Source of the DNA: Leucobacter chromiiresistens
GTDB taxonomy: Bacteria; Actinomycetota; Actinomycetes; Actinomycetales; Microbacteriaceae
DNA: 47,843 bases
Reading direction: 5' to 3'
Assembly (NCBI RefSeq): GCF_001477055.1
Contig: NZ_LDRK01000038.1
Coordinates: 1 to 47,843 of the forward strand
Of the stretch, positions 6,058-14,878 are shown piece by piece. The number at the start of each line of letters is the position of its first letter. Position 1 is the stretch's first letter. A program made the position numbers and the translations under genes. Below the pieces are notes generated by a model. That model did no database searches. It saw nothing but the letters and a program-made list of their open reading frames with translations, and was not told the DNA's origin.

Positions 6058-7794
6058 GTGGCCCTCATCGCCCTGACGCTTCGACATGCACGGCAGTACT
6101 GGCCGTTCATCGTCGCCGTGCTCGTGCTCCAACTGCTGTCGACGATCGCTGCGCTCTGGCTGCCGAGCCTGAACGCCCAGATCATCGATCAGGGCATCGC
6201 CCAGGGAGACACGGGGTTCATCTGGAGCACCGGCGGCACGATGCTGCTGGTATCGCTCGGGCAGGTCGCCACTGCAGTGACCGCCGTGTACTTCGGCGCG
6301 CGCACCTCGATGGGCGTCGGCCGCGACCTGCGCCGGGAGGTGTACCGCAAGGTCGACTCGCTGAGCACGCTCGAAGCCACGAAGTTCGGGGCGGGCACGC
6401 TGATCACCCGCGGCACGAACGATGTGCAGCAGATCCAGATGCTCGTGCTGATGACGCTCAACTTCATGGTCACGGCCCCCATCATGGCCGTCGGCGGCAT
6501 CATCATGGCGCTCCGCGAAGACGCCGGGATGTCGTGGCTCGTCTGGGCGTCGGTGGCGATCCTCGCCGTCATCGTGGGGTTCCTGGTGTGGATCCTCCTC
6601 CCGCTCTTCCGCACCATGCAGACGCGGGTCGACGCCATCAACGGGGTGCTGCGCGAGCAGATCATGGGCATCCGCGTCGTGCGCGCGTTCGTCCGCGAGA
6701 ACTTCGAGGCCGATCGCTACGAGCGGGCCAACCGCGACATCACCGAGGTGTCGGTGAAGGTCGGCAACGTCTTCGTGCTCATGTTCCCGGTCATCATGAT
6801 GGTGCTGCACTTCGCGACGGCCGCCGTGCTGTGGTTCGGCGGGCATCGCGTCGACGACGGACTCGTGCAGGTCGGATCGCTCACCGCCTTCCTCCAGTAC
6901 CTGCTGCAGATTCTCATGGCCGTGATGATGGGCGTCTTCATGACCATGATGATTCCGCGCGCCGTCGTCTGCGCCGAGCGCATCCGCGAACTGCTCGACA
7001 CGCGCTCCACGCTCTCGTTCCCCGCCGAGCAGACCGTGGCCACCCCCGCATCGGGCCGCATCGAGTTCTCCGGGGTCACCTTCGGATTCCCCGGCGCCGA
7101 GAAGCCCGTGATCACGGGGGCGAGCTTCACCGCCGAGGCCGGCAAGACGACGGCCATCATCGGGTCGACCGGCGCCGGCAAGACCGTGCTGCTGAACCTG
7201 CTGCTCCGGCTCTACGACCCCCAGGAGGGGTCGATCACGATCGATGGGGCTCCGATCGATGCGCTCACCCGCGAGCAGCTCGCCGAGACCGTGAGCCTCG
7301 TGCCGCAGCGGCCGTATCTCTTCTCGGGCACGATCGCCTCGAACCTCCGCTTCGGCCGCACCGACGCGAGCGACGAGGAGCTGTGGGAGGCCCTCCGCAT
7401 CGCGCAGGGCGCCGACTTCGTGCGCGAGAAGGAGCTCGGCCTCGACGAGCCCGTGTCGCAGGGCGGCACGAGCGTGTCGGGAGGGCAGCGGCAGCGCCTG
7501 TCGATCGCGCGTGCGCTCGTCGCCAAGCCGCGCGTGTACCTCTTCGACGACTCCTTCTCAGCGCTCGACGTCGCGACCGACGCGAAGCTGCGGGCAGCGC
7601 TGCCCGAGGCGACGGCCGGCGCGACCACCATCATCGTGGCGCAGCGCGTCTCGACCATCACCGAGGCCGACCAGATCCTCGTCGTCGAGGCCGGCGAGAT
7701 CGTCGACCGCGGCACCCACACCCAACTGCTCGACACCAGCGAGGTCTATCGCGAGATCGTGCGGTCACAACTCGAATCGGCGGAGGCGGCGTAA
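6058..7794 (+). CDS. ABC exporter half-transporter with degenerate ATP site
   Basis: A 578-residue type-IV ABC half-transporter: an N-terminal six-helix membrane domain (about 1-310) and a nucleotide-binding domain (about 340-575). The Walker A is GSTGAGKT and the signature VSGGQRQR is intact. The Walker B ends in Asp-Asp (D497-D498) where the catalytic Glu is expected, and the switch His is Gln529 (VAQRVSTI). These two changes mark the degenerate subunit of heterodimeric exporters such as TM287/288, LmrCD and BmrCD. Start GTG at 6058 is preceded by AGAAAGGA and leaves the usual membrane-domain N-terminus. Its stop overlaps the next gene's ATG by one base. The substrate, drug or lipid, cannot be read from sequence. 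Confidence 0.92.
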   Translation: MALIALTLRHARQYWPFIVAVLVLQLLSTIAALWLPSLNAQIIDQGIAQGDTGFIWSTGGTMLLVSLGQVATAVTAVYFGARTSMGVGRDLRREVYRKVDSLSTLEATKFGAGTLITRGTNDVQQIQMLVLMTLNFMVTAPIMAVGGIIMALREDAGMSWLVWASVAILAVIVGFLVWILLPLFRTMQTRVDAINGVLREQIMGIRVVRAFVRENFEADRYERANRDITEVSVKVGNVFVLMFPVIMMVLHFATAAVLWFGGHRVDDGLVQVGSLTAFLQYLLQILMAVMMGVFMTMMIPRAVVCAERIRELLDTRSTLSFPAEQTVATPASGRIEFSGVTFGFPGAEKPVITGASFTAEAGKTTAIIGSTGAGKTVLLNLLLRLYDPQEGSITIDGAPIDALTREQLAETVSLVPQRPYLFSGTIASNLRFGRTDASDEELWEALRIAQGADFVREKELGLDEPVSQGGTSVSGGQRQRLSIARALVAKPRVYLFDDSFSALDVATDAKLRAALPEATAGATTIIVAQRVSTITEADQILVVEAGEIVDRGTHTQLLDTSEVYREIVRSQLESAEAA

Positions 7795-9839
7795 TGGCTC
7801 GAAAGCGATCCGCGGCTGAGGCGGCGCCGGCCGAAGACCTCGAGCTGCCCGACGACTACCAGCCCGACAACGACGACTGGACGGGCAGCCAGCCCGTGAA
7901 GAAGGCGAAGCACTTCTGGCCGTCGGCGAAGCGCCTCGTCGGTCTGCTCGCACCGCACAAGTGGCAGTTCGCGCTCGTCGTGCTGCTCGTGGTCGGGTCG
8001 GTCGTGCTGACCGTCATCGCGCCGAAGATCCTCGGCCAGGCGATGGACGTGATCTTCAACGGCATCCTGGGGAAGCAGCTGCCCGAGGGCATCACCCGCG
8101 AGCAGGCCGTCGAGGCGGCCCGCGCAGCGGGCAACGACCAGTTCGCCGAGGTGCTGGCGGGTGCCGACATCGTGCCGGGCGAGGGCATCGACTTCGGGCT
8201 GCTCGGGCGGCTGATCCTCATCGTGCTCGGCATGTACCTCGTCGCCTCGGTGCTCATGTGGCTGCAGGGCTTCGTCTTGAACCGGCTCGTGATGAACGTC
8301 GTGTACCGGCTGCGCGCCGACATCGAGGCGAAGATCAACCGCCTGCCGCTGAGCTACTTCGACGGGCGGCAGCGCGGCGACGTGCTCTCGCGCGTGACGA
8401 ACGACGTCGACAACATCCAGCAGGCGCTGCAGCAGGCGCTCTCGCAGCTCGTGCAGTCGCTGCTCATGGTGATCGGCATCGCGGCGATGATGTTCATCGT
8501 GTCGTGGCAGCTCGCCCTGATCGCCCTGATCGCCCTGCCGCTCTCGGGCATCATCGCGGGTGTCGTCGGGGTGCGCGCGCAGAAGCTCTTCGTGGCCCAG
8601 TGGAAGCACACGGGCGACCTGAACGGGCACATCGAGGAGTCGTTCACGGGTCATGAGCTGGTGCGCATCTTCAACCGCGACGCCGACATGCTCGACGAGT
8701 TCGACCGCCGCAACGAGGGCCTCTTCGGCGCCGCGTACCGCGCACAGGCGCTCTCGGGCACCATCATGCCGGCGATGCAGTTCGTGCAGTACCTGAGCTA
8801 CGTGCTCATCGCCGTGGTGGGCGCGCTCCGCGTGACGGGCGGCCAGATGACCCTCGGCGACGTCACCGCCTTCATCCAGTACTCGCGCGAGTTCTCGCAG
8901 CCGATCGCCGAGATGGCCGGCATGGCGAACATGCTGCAGTCGGGCGTCGCCTCGGCCGAGCGCACCTTCGAACTGCTCGACGCCGATGAGCAGGACGCCG
9001 ACACGGCGTCGGAGCGCCTGCCCGAGCGCACGAGCGGCCACGTGCAGTTCGAGGGCGTAGCCTTCAGCTACGAGCCGTCGCAACCCTTGATCGAGGGGCT
9101 CTCGCTCGAGGCGCGCCCCGGGCACACGGTCGCGATCGTCGGGCCGACGGGGGCGGGCAAGACCACGCTCGTCAACCTCGTGATGCGGTTCTACGAGCTG
9201 AACCGCGGGCGCATCCTGCTCGACGGCGTCGACATCACCCACCTGTCGCGCGCCGAGCTGCGCAGTCAGGTCGGCATGGTGCTGCAGGATGCCTGGCTCT
9301 TCGAGGGCACCATCCGCGAGAACATCAGGTACGGCCGGCTCGACGCCACGGACGACGAGGTGGTCGCGGCCGCCGAGGCGACGATGGTGGATCGGTTCGT
9401 GCGCCAGCTGCCTGAGGGCTACGACACGGTCATCTCCGAGAACGGCTCCTCGCTGTCGGCGGGGGAGCGGCAGCTGCTCACGATCGCCCGCGCCTTCATC
9501 GCGAACCCGTCGCTGTTGATCCTCGACGAGGCCACCTCGTCGGTCGACACCCGCACGGAGGTGCTGGTGCAGCAGGCGATGCGCGCGCTGCGGGCCGATC
9601 GCACCTCGTTCGTGATCGCGCACCGGCTGTCGACCATTCGCGACGCCGACACCATTCTCATGATGGAGCGCGGCAGCATCGTCGAGCAGGGATCGCACGA
9701 GGAGCTGCTCGCGCGGCGGGGCGCGTACTACGCGCTGTACCAGGCGCAGTTCGCCGGTGAGGACGCCGAGGAGAGCGCCGGGCTCGACGCCGGCGTCGGA
9801 TCCATCGCGTCGGCCGGGCACGAGGAGCCCGGCCGCTGA
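7794..9839 (+). CDS. ABC exporter half-transporter, catalytic partner
   Basis: A 681-residue half-transporter with a charged 45-residue N-terminal extension, a membrane domain with an extra loop of about 45 residues between helices 1 and 2 (containing KQLPEGITREQAVEAAR), and an ATP-binding domain. Walker A is GPTGAGKTT, Walker B LLILDE has the catalytic Glu579, and the switch His is present (IAHRLST). The signature motif is LSAGE (residues 554-558) instead of LSGGQ. In heterodimers the degenerate site is built from the partner's Walker motifs plus this subunit's signature, so the changes match. ATG at 7794 overlaps the stop of the preceding gene, showing co-translation. No repressor gene is adjacent. 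Confidence 0.92.
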   Translation: MARKRSAAEAAPAEDLELPDDYQPDNDDWTGSQPVKKAKHFWPSAKRLVGLLAPHKWQFALVVLLVVGSVVLTVIAPKILGQAMDVIFNGILGKQLPEGITREQAVEAARAAGNDQFAEVLAGADIVPGEGIDFGLLGRLILIVLGMYLVASVLMWLQGFVLNRLVMNVVYRLRADIEAKINRLPLSYFDGRQRGDVLSRVTNDVDNIQQALQQALSQLVQSLLMVIGIAAMMFIVSWQLALIALIALPLSGIIAGVVGVRAQKLFVAQWKHTGDLNGHIEESFTGHELVRIFNRDADMLDEFDRRNEGLFGAAYRAQALSGTIMPAMQFVQYLSYVLIAVVGALRVTGGQMTLGDVTAFIQYSREFSQPIAEMAGMANMLQSGVASAERTFELLDADEQDADTASERLPERTSGHVQFEGVAFSYEPSQPLIEGLSLEARPGHTVAIVGPTGAGKTTLVNLVMRFYELNRGRILLDGVDITHLSRAELRSQVGMVLQDAWLFEGTIRENIRYGRLDATDDEVVAAAEATMVDRFVRQLPEGYDTVISENGSSLSAGERQLLTIARAFIANPSLLILDEATSSVDTRTEVLVQQAMRALRADRTSFVIAHRLSTIRDADTILMMERGSIVEQGSHEELLARRGAYYALYQAQFAGEDAEESAGLDAGVGSIASAGHEEPGR

Positions 9840-9958
9840 GCGGGCGCTGACCGGTCGACTCGCGGTCGGGGCACGGTCGGGGCGCGCGGTCGGCGTGCGG
9901 GAGCAGGAGTCGGCGCGCAGGCCGACGGGGCGCGTACCGAACGAGGTCGAACGTCGGG

Positions 9959-9964
9959 TAGACT
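9959..9964 (+). promoter_or_regulatory. -10 box of the SRP RNA gene
   Basis: TAGACT ends 5-6 nt before the predicted 5' end of the SRP RNA. No good -35 is visible. Confidence 0.5.
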
Positions 9965-9968
9965 GGTC

Positions 9969-10057
9969 GGGCTCCCCACGTGGCGCTATCTCAGGGAACT
10001 CCCCCAGGTCGGAAACGAAGCAAGGGTACCTGGGCTCTGGCGGGTGCGTGGGGAGTA
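9969..10057 (+). ncRNA. ffs: Signal recognition particle RNA, small bacterial type
   Basis: The universal SRP core is visible: CAGGTCGGAAACGAAGCAA (from 10005), containing the GGAA tetraloop and the asymmetric loop that binds Ffh, followed by the pairing ACCTGGGCTCTGG strand. The ends CTCCCCACG (9972-9980) and CGTGGGGAG (10047-10055) close the molecule, giving about 88 nt. A T-rich TATTTTCGTCTCT tail follows. There is no Alu domain, as expected for the 4.5S type. The position shortly upstream of dnaX is common in actinobacteria. Confidence 0.95.
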
Positions 10058-10116
10058 TTTTCGTCTCTCCGGGCGCCGGTGGGAGCGCTCCGAGGCGCGA
10101 GCCCGTGAGCGGAGAG

Positions 10117-10131
10117 TACGATCGGTGCATG
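10117..10131 (+). promoter_or_regulatory. Leaderless promoter of the FAD oxidoreductase gene
   Basis: TACGAT (10117-10122) is followed by exactly 6 nt and then the ATG at 10129, so transcription would start at or next to the start codon. No Shine-Dalgarno is at working distance, which supports a leaderless mRNA. Confidence 0.55.
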
Positions 10132-11601
10132 CACTCTTCTGAGGGAGCGGCCGTCGTCGGTGCGGGCCCGAACGGGCTCGCCGCTGCCGTGACGCTCGCA
10201 CGCGCCGGGGTTCCGGTGACGGTGTTCGAAGCCGCCGAGACGATCGGCGGGGGCACGCGCACGACGGAGCTCGTCGAGCCGGGCGTGCTGCACGACGTCT
10301 GCTCGGCGATCCACCCGATGGCGCTGGCGACCGGGTTCTTCCGCGCATTCGAGATCGAGCGGCGCATGGAGTTCGTGGTGCCCGAGGCCTCGTTCGCGAA
10401 CCCGCTCGACGGCCGTGCCGGGGGCGGATCGGATCGCGCGGCGATCGCCTACCACGACCTCGACCGCACCGTGGCCGAACTGGGCCGCGACGGCAGCGCC
10501 TACGGGCGCTTCTACCGTCCGCTCCTCGCCCGCATGCCCGAGGTGCTCGACTTCGCGCTGGGCGGCGGCATGCTGCGCTGGCCGGCCCATCCGATCGCCG
10601 CCGCCCTCACCGGGCTGCGCGCGCTCGAGCAGGGCACTCCGCTGTGGAACCTGCGGTTCCGAGAGTCGGCGGCGCCGGCACTGCTCTCCGGCGTCGCGGC
10701 GCACAGCATCGGGCGGCTGCCGAACCTGGCGACCGCGGGGGTCGGACTGGTGCTCGGGGCCCTCGCCCACACGGTGGGGTGGCCGGTGCCGGTCGGGGGA
10801 TCCCGCGCCATCACCGATGCGCTCGCCGCCGATCTGCTGGCGCACGGCGGCCGCATCGAGACCGGGCATCCGATCGACGACATCCGCGAGCTCGGCGCGT
10901 ACCGCGTGCGCCTCTTCGACACCTCCGCCCGCGGGCTGGAGCGCATCGCCGGGTCGGCGCTGCCGGCGCGATACCGGCGGGCGCTGCGACGCTTCTCGTA
11001 CGGCGACGCCGCGACGAAGGTCGACTTCGTGCTCGACGGGCCGATTCCGTGGAGCGACCCGCGGGTCTCCCAGGCGCCCACCGTGCACGTCGGCGGCAGC
11101 CGACCCGAGCTCGCCGCCTCGGAGCGGATCGTCGCCTCGGGAGGGCACCCGGCGCGCCCGTACGTGCTGCTCGCCCAGACCGCCGAGTTCGATCCCGGGC
11201 GGAATGCGCCCGGCGTCAACGCCGTCTGGTCGTACACGCACGTGCCCAGCGGATCGACCGTCGACATGGCGGAGCCGGTGATCCGGCAGATCGAGCGCTT
11301 CGCTCCCGGTTTCCGCGACCGGATCCGCGCCGTGCGGGTGACGACGGCCGACGAGATGTCGCGCTACAACCGCAATTACCACGGCGGCGACTTCAGCGCG
11401 GGGGCCATCACGCTGCCCCAGTTGATCGCGAGGCCCACGGTGTCGGCCGATCCGTGGCGCACCCCCGGGCGCGGCATCTACCTCGCCTCGTCGTCCACGC
11501 CTCCGGGCCCCGGGGTGCACGGATTGAGCGGCTGGTACGCGGCGAAATCGGCGCTGCGGCACGAGTACGGGCTGGCGGAGCCGGATCTGCGTCTGCGCTA
11601 G
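10129..11601 (+). CDS. FAD-dependent oxidoreductase, phytoene-dehydrogenase-like
   Basis: A 490-residue flavoprotein of the NAD(P)/FAD amine-oxidase/phytoene desaturase superfamily. The N-terminus carries the dinucleotide-binding motif VVGAGPNGLAAAVTLARAG and the following acidic FVFEAAETIGGGTRT segment that contacts the FAD ribose. A C-terminal GIYLASSSTPPGPGVHG segment matches the second FAD-contact region of this family. The substrate is unknown; no carotenoid genes are nearby, so true phytoene desaturase activity is unlikely to be inferable. It sits alone between SRP RNA and dnaX with its own probable leaderless promoter, and ends 46 nt before dnaX. Confidence 0.85.
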   Translation: MHSSEGAAVVGAGPNGLAAAVTLARAGVPVTVFEAAETIGGGTRTTELVEPGVLHDVCSAIHPMALATGFFRAFEIERRMEFVVPEASFANPLDGRAGGGSDRAAIAYHDLDRTVAELGRDGSAYGRFYRPLLARMPEVLDFALGGGMLRWPAHPIAAALTGLRALEQGTPLWNLRFRESAAPALLSGVAAHSIGRLPNLATAGVGLVLGALAHTVGWPVPVGGSRAITDALAADLLAHGGRIETGHPIDDIRELGAYRVRLFDTSARGLERIAGSALPARYRRALRRFSYGDAATKVDFVLDGPIPWSDPRVSQAPTVHVGGSRPELAASERIVASGGHPARPYVLLAQTAEFDPGRNAPGVNAVWSYTHVPSGSTVDMAEPVIRQIERFAPGFRDRIRAVRVTTADEMSRYNRNYHGGDFSAGAITLPQLIARPTVSADPWRTPGRGIYLASSSTPPGPGVHGLSGWYAAKSALRHEYGLAEPDLRLR

Positions 11602-11635
11602 CTCCGGCCCCAGCCGGAATGTCGGAGGCCGCCGG

Positions 11636-11650
11636 TAGCATGGTGTCGTG
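11636..11650 (+). promoter_or_regulatory. Leaderless promoter of dnaX
   Basis: TAGCAT (11636-11641), then 6 nt, then the GTG start at 11648: the same geometry as at 10117. There is no Shine-Dalgarno directly upstream of the GTG. Confidence 0.55.
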
Positions 11651-14600
11651 GTTGCCGCACTCTATCGCCGATACCGGCCAGAAGCCTTCTCCGAGATGAT
11701 CGGGCAGTCGCAGGTCACCGATCCCCTGATGACGGCCCTGCGCACCGGTCGCATCGGTCACGCGTACCTGTTCAGCGGGCCGCGCGGGTGCGGCAAGACG
11801 ACCTCGGCGCGCATCCTGGCCCGCTGCCTGAACTGCGCCGAGGGGCCGACCGACTCACCGTGCGGAGTGTGCGAGAGCTGCGTCGAGCTGAGCCGAGACG
11901 GGGGCGGATCGCTCGACGTCGTCGAGATCGACGCGGCGAGTCACGGCGGCGTCGACGACGCCCGTGACCTGCGCGAGCGCGCGGTCTTCGCCCCGGCCCG
12001 GGATCGCTTCAAGATCTTCATCATCGACGAGGCGCACATGGTGACGCCCGGCGGGTTCAACGCGCTGCTCAAGATCGTCGAGGAACCGCCGCCGCACGTG
12101 AAGTTCGTCTTCGCGACGACCGAGCCCGAGAAGGTCATCGGCACGATCCGCTCGCGCACCCATCACTACCCGTTCCGCCTCATCGCACCCGGCACGCTCA
12201 TCGACTACGTGCAGTCGCTCTGCGACAGCGAAGGGGTGCAGGTCGAGCCCGGGGTGCTCCCGCTCGTCGTCCGCGCGGGCGGGGGCTCGGTGCGCGACAC
12301 GCTCTCCATCCTCGATCAGCTCATCGCGGGGTCAGAGACCGCGCTCGTCACGGCGGAGCGCGCCGCAGGGCTGCTCGGCTTCACCCACGCCGAGCTGCTC
12401 GACGACGCGGTCGCGGCGCTCGGCGCTCATGATGCCGCAGCGGCGTTCCGGGCCGCCGACCGGGTGGTGCAGACCGGGCAGGATCCGCGGCGCTTCGTTG
12501 AGGATCTGCTCGAGCGTCTCCGCGACCTCATCGTGGTGAACGCGACGACCGTGGACGGCGCGGCCGCGATCTTCCGCGGTGTGCCGCAGGACCAGCTCAG
12601 CCGCATGTTCGAGCAGGCCCGCGCCTTCGGGCGGGGCGAGCTGTCGCGCGTCGCCGACGTGGTGAGCGGGGCGCTCGACAAGATGGCGGGCGCCACCGCG
12701 CCGCGGCTGCAGCTCGAGCTCATGATCGCCCGTGCGCTGGTGCACGCTCCGGAGGCCGTCGCGGGCGCGGACTCCGCCGCCCCGCGAATCGCCGCGGCCC
12801 CGGCGGGCGCGACGCCGGGAGCGGGCAACGCGAGTGCGGACAACGCGGGCCCGCGCCCTTCGGCTCCCGGCAGCGCGGGCCCGCGCCCTTCGGCTCCCGG
12901 CAGCGCGGGCCCGGGCGCTTCGACTGCAGGCAGTGCAGGGCCGGGCGCTTCGGCTCACGGGCCGCAGAGCCAGTCAGATCCGCTCGCCGCCCTCGCTGCG
13001 GCCCGGAGCGCCGCCGCGGAGCACACCGCGCCGGCCGCACCGACGCCGACCGTTCCGGCCGCGCCGGTGCCGGCCGCTCCTGCCGGTGACGACTCGAACG
13101 GCTCACCGGCCTCGGCGGGGGGCCAGTCGGCACCGAATGCGGCCCAGACCGCAGCCTCGATCCGCGAGTTCCTGACGCAGGACGACGCTGCTGCGCACGC
13201 AGCGCCGGGGGGAGCAGCATCGCAAAGCGGCCCCGGAGCAGCTTCCGATGCGCAGCCGGGCCCGCCCGCGTCCCGACCAGGTGCCGACCACGCCGCCGCG
13301 AGCGCCGGTGCGCCGCACCCGAACGAGGGCGCGGCGAAGTTCGGTCGACCGATCTCGGCGGTGCTGAGCTCGGCGCAGATCGAGAGCATCGGCAGCGATG
13401 CACCCGCTCCACCACCCGAGACTCCGGCAGGCCCGGTTTCCGCGGTGCCGGGTGCTGCCGCAGCGGGTGCTGCCGCAGCGGGTGCTGCCGCAGGGGGTGC
13501 TGCCGCACCGCAGGGCGGAGCGGCGGCACCCGCGACGGCCGCCGCCGGTTCGCCCGGAACACCATCGGCGGGAGCGGTGCCGAGCCCCGACTCCGCCGCC
13601 GCACCGGCAACCGATGCCGAGGCGACCGGCGTCGACGGTGCCGAGACGGATGCCTCGACGGGCGGGTACGAAGACCTCTTGGAGGTGTGGCCCGACCTGC
13701 TCGAAGAGCTGCTCGAGCTCGACCGCGATGCCTGGAACGCCGTGCGCGTCGTCGCACCGCTCGCGCTCGACGGCGACGTGCTCACCGTCGGGCTCTCCTC
13801 CGAATCCGATCTCGCCGCCTTCAAATCGACCGGTGCGGGGCCGCTGCGCGAGACCATCCTCTCCGCGGTCGGCATCAGCGTGAAGTACAAGCCCAAGCGC
13901 ATGCCCGCCGGCGAGGCCGCAGCGGGGCGCGGGGCCGCGCGCGAACCATCCGCCGCCGCCGACGCAGAGGAGCCCCACCAAGCGGGGTCCGCACACGTCC
14001 CCACCGAAGCATCAGCGACGGCGCAGGCCGACACAGCGGTGGACGCCGCACGGGCGGCCGAGGCGGCACCGGACGACGACCCGATGGTGCGCGCAGCCGC
14101 CCGTCTGAGCGGCCTCGGCCCCGCACTCGCCGCACCCGCCTGGGCAGACCCGCAGCCCGACGCAGCGACGTCGACCGCGAACGGCGGCGCCGCAGCTCCC
14201 GCGTCCTCCCCGGAGGAACCGGAACAGGTGAGCAGCGGCGCGCACCCCAGCGCCCCGCACCCGGGCGGGGCCGCGCCCCATGCCGGCCCGCACGCCGCTG
14301 GAGCGCCGGACGCGCCGGCACCGGTGCCGAGCGGGGCGGGCGAGCCGGAGGCCGCGGTGTCGCCAAGCAGTACGGGTGCGCTCGACACCGCCGCAGCGTC
14401 GAGCGGGGCCGAACCGGGGGAGGCCGCGCCGCGATTCCCCGATCCGGCCGCATTCGGCGACCCGTACGCCGACGACCCCGGCGACGGCCCCGACGACGCG
14501 GGGGAGGGGGATCCGTACGCGGATGCCCCCGGAATCGCCGCCCCGGCGGGGCTCGCTCCGACCTCCGGGCCCGCTCCGACCTCCGGGCCCGCTCCGACCG

Positions 14601-14803
14601 CGGCACCGCACGCGCCTGCACCGAACGCGGCATCGGAACCCGTGGAACCGGCGACATCGCCCGTGTCCTCTGGCACCCCTGGCACCCCTGCCACCCCTGC
14701 TCCTCCAGCGGCCCGACCCGCTTTCACGCGGTACGGCGAGGCCATCGTGCGCGAGGTGCTCGGCGCGCGATTCGTCGAGGAGCGTCCGCTCCCGCAGCGA
14801 TGA
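11648..14803 (+). CDS. dnaX: DNA polymerase III subunit gamma/tau
   Basis: A 1051-residue clamp-loader subunit. The first about 370 residues are the conserved AAA+ part: VAALYRRYRPEAFSEMIGQ, Walker A GPRGCGKTT, a four-cysteine zinc motif (CLNC, CGVC-ESC), Walker B FIIDEAH, and the sensor/SRC region NALLKIVEEPPPHVKFVFATTEPEK. The remaining two thirds are mostly Ala/Pro/Gly/Ser low complexity with short tandem repeats, interrupted by one folded island (about 670-755: DLLEVWPDLLEELLELDRDAWNAVR) that resembles the tau/polymerase-contact domain. The final 30 residues (YGEAIVREVLGARFVEERPL) are conserved in actinobacterial tau. It loads the sliding clamp and tethers polymerase at the fork. It is unusually long. 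GTG start; recR follows after 75 nt. Confidence 0.95.
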   Translation: MVAALYRRYRPEAFSEMIGQSQVTDPLMTALRTGRIGHAYLFSGPRGCGKTTSARILARCLNCAEGPTDSPCGVCESCVELSRDGGGSLDVVEIDAASHGGVDDARDLRERAVFAPARDRFKIFIIDEAHMVTPGGFNALLKIVEEPPPHVKFVFATTEPEKVIGTIRSRTHHYPFRLIAPGTLIDYVQSLCDSEGVQVEPGVLPLVVRAGGGSVRDTLSILDQLIAGSETALVTAERAAGLLGFTHAELLDDAVAALGAHDAAAAFRAADRVVQTGQDPRRFVEDLLERLRDLIVVNATTVDGAAAIFRGVPQDQLSRMFEQARAFGRGELSRVADVVSGALDKMAGATAPRLQLELMIARALVHAPEAVAGADSAAPRIAAAPAGATPGAGNASADNAGPRPSAPGSAGPRPSAPGSAGPGASTAGSAGPGASAHGPQSQSDPLAALAAARSAAAEHTAPAAPTPTVPAAPVPAAPAGDDSNGSPASAGGQSAPNAAQTAASIREFLTQDDAAAHAAPGGAASQSGPGAASDAQPGPPASRPGADHAAASAGAPHPNEGAAKFGRPISAVLSSAQIESIGSDAPAPPPETPAGPVSAVPGAAAAGAAAAGAAAGGAAAPQGGAAAPATAAAGSPGTPSAGAVPSPDSAAAPATDAEATGVDGAETDASTGGYEDLLEVWPDLLEELLELDRDAWNAVRVVAPLALDGDVLTVGLSSESDLAAFKSTGAGPLRETILSAVGISVKYKPKRMPAGEAAAGRGAAREPSAAADAEEPHQAGSAHVPTEASATAQADTAVDAARAAEAAPDDDPMVRAAARLSGLGPALAAPAWADPQPDAATSTANGGAAAPASSPEEPEQVSSGAHPSAPHPGGAAPHAGPHAAGAPDAPAPVPSGAGEPEAAVSPSSTGALDTAAASSGAEPGEAAPRFPDPAAFGDPYADDPGDGPDDAGEGDPYADAPGIAAPAGLAPTSGPAPTSGPAPTAAPHAPAPNAASEPVEPATSPVSSGTPGTPATPAPPAARPAFTRYGEAIVREVLGARFVEERPLPQR
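12845..12964 (+). repeat. 30-bp tandem repeat inside dnaX
   Basis: Four 30-bp units encode AGPRPSAPGS-type decapeptides. Units 1 (12845-12874) and 2 (12875-12904) are identical; units 3 and 4 are degenerate. They form part of the flexible linker of tau. Confidence 0.9.
13451..13510 (+). repeat. 15-bp tandem repeat inside dnaX
   Basis: Four units of GGTGCTGCCGCAGCG encode GAAAA repeats; the first two units are identical and the last two differ at their final bases. A further 18-bp duplication (14555-14572 and 14573-14590) encodes APTSGP twice. Confidence 0.9.
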
Positions 14804-14878
14804 GCGGCCCAGCAGTCCCGCGACTAAGGTGTGTGCTGAACGGCGCATGTCACGTCGTCAATCCGAGGAGGACCCAGC

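Noticed and set aside
10129-11601. Carotenoid biosynthesis (phytoene desaturase) gene
   Set aside because: No crtB/crtE or other carotenoid gene is nearby, and the family is broad.
11648-14803. Programmed frameshift in dnaX to make gamma
   Set aside because: No slippery A-run followed by a stem-loop is seen, and actinobacteria generally do not use it.
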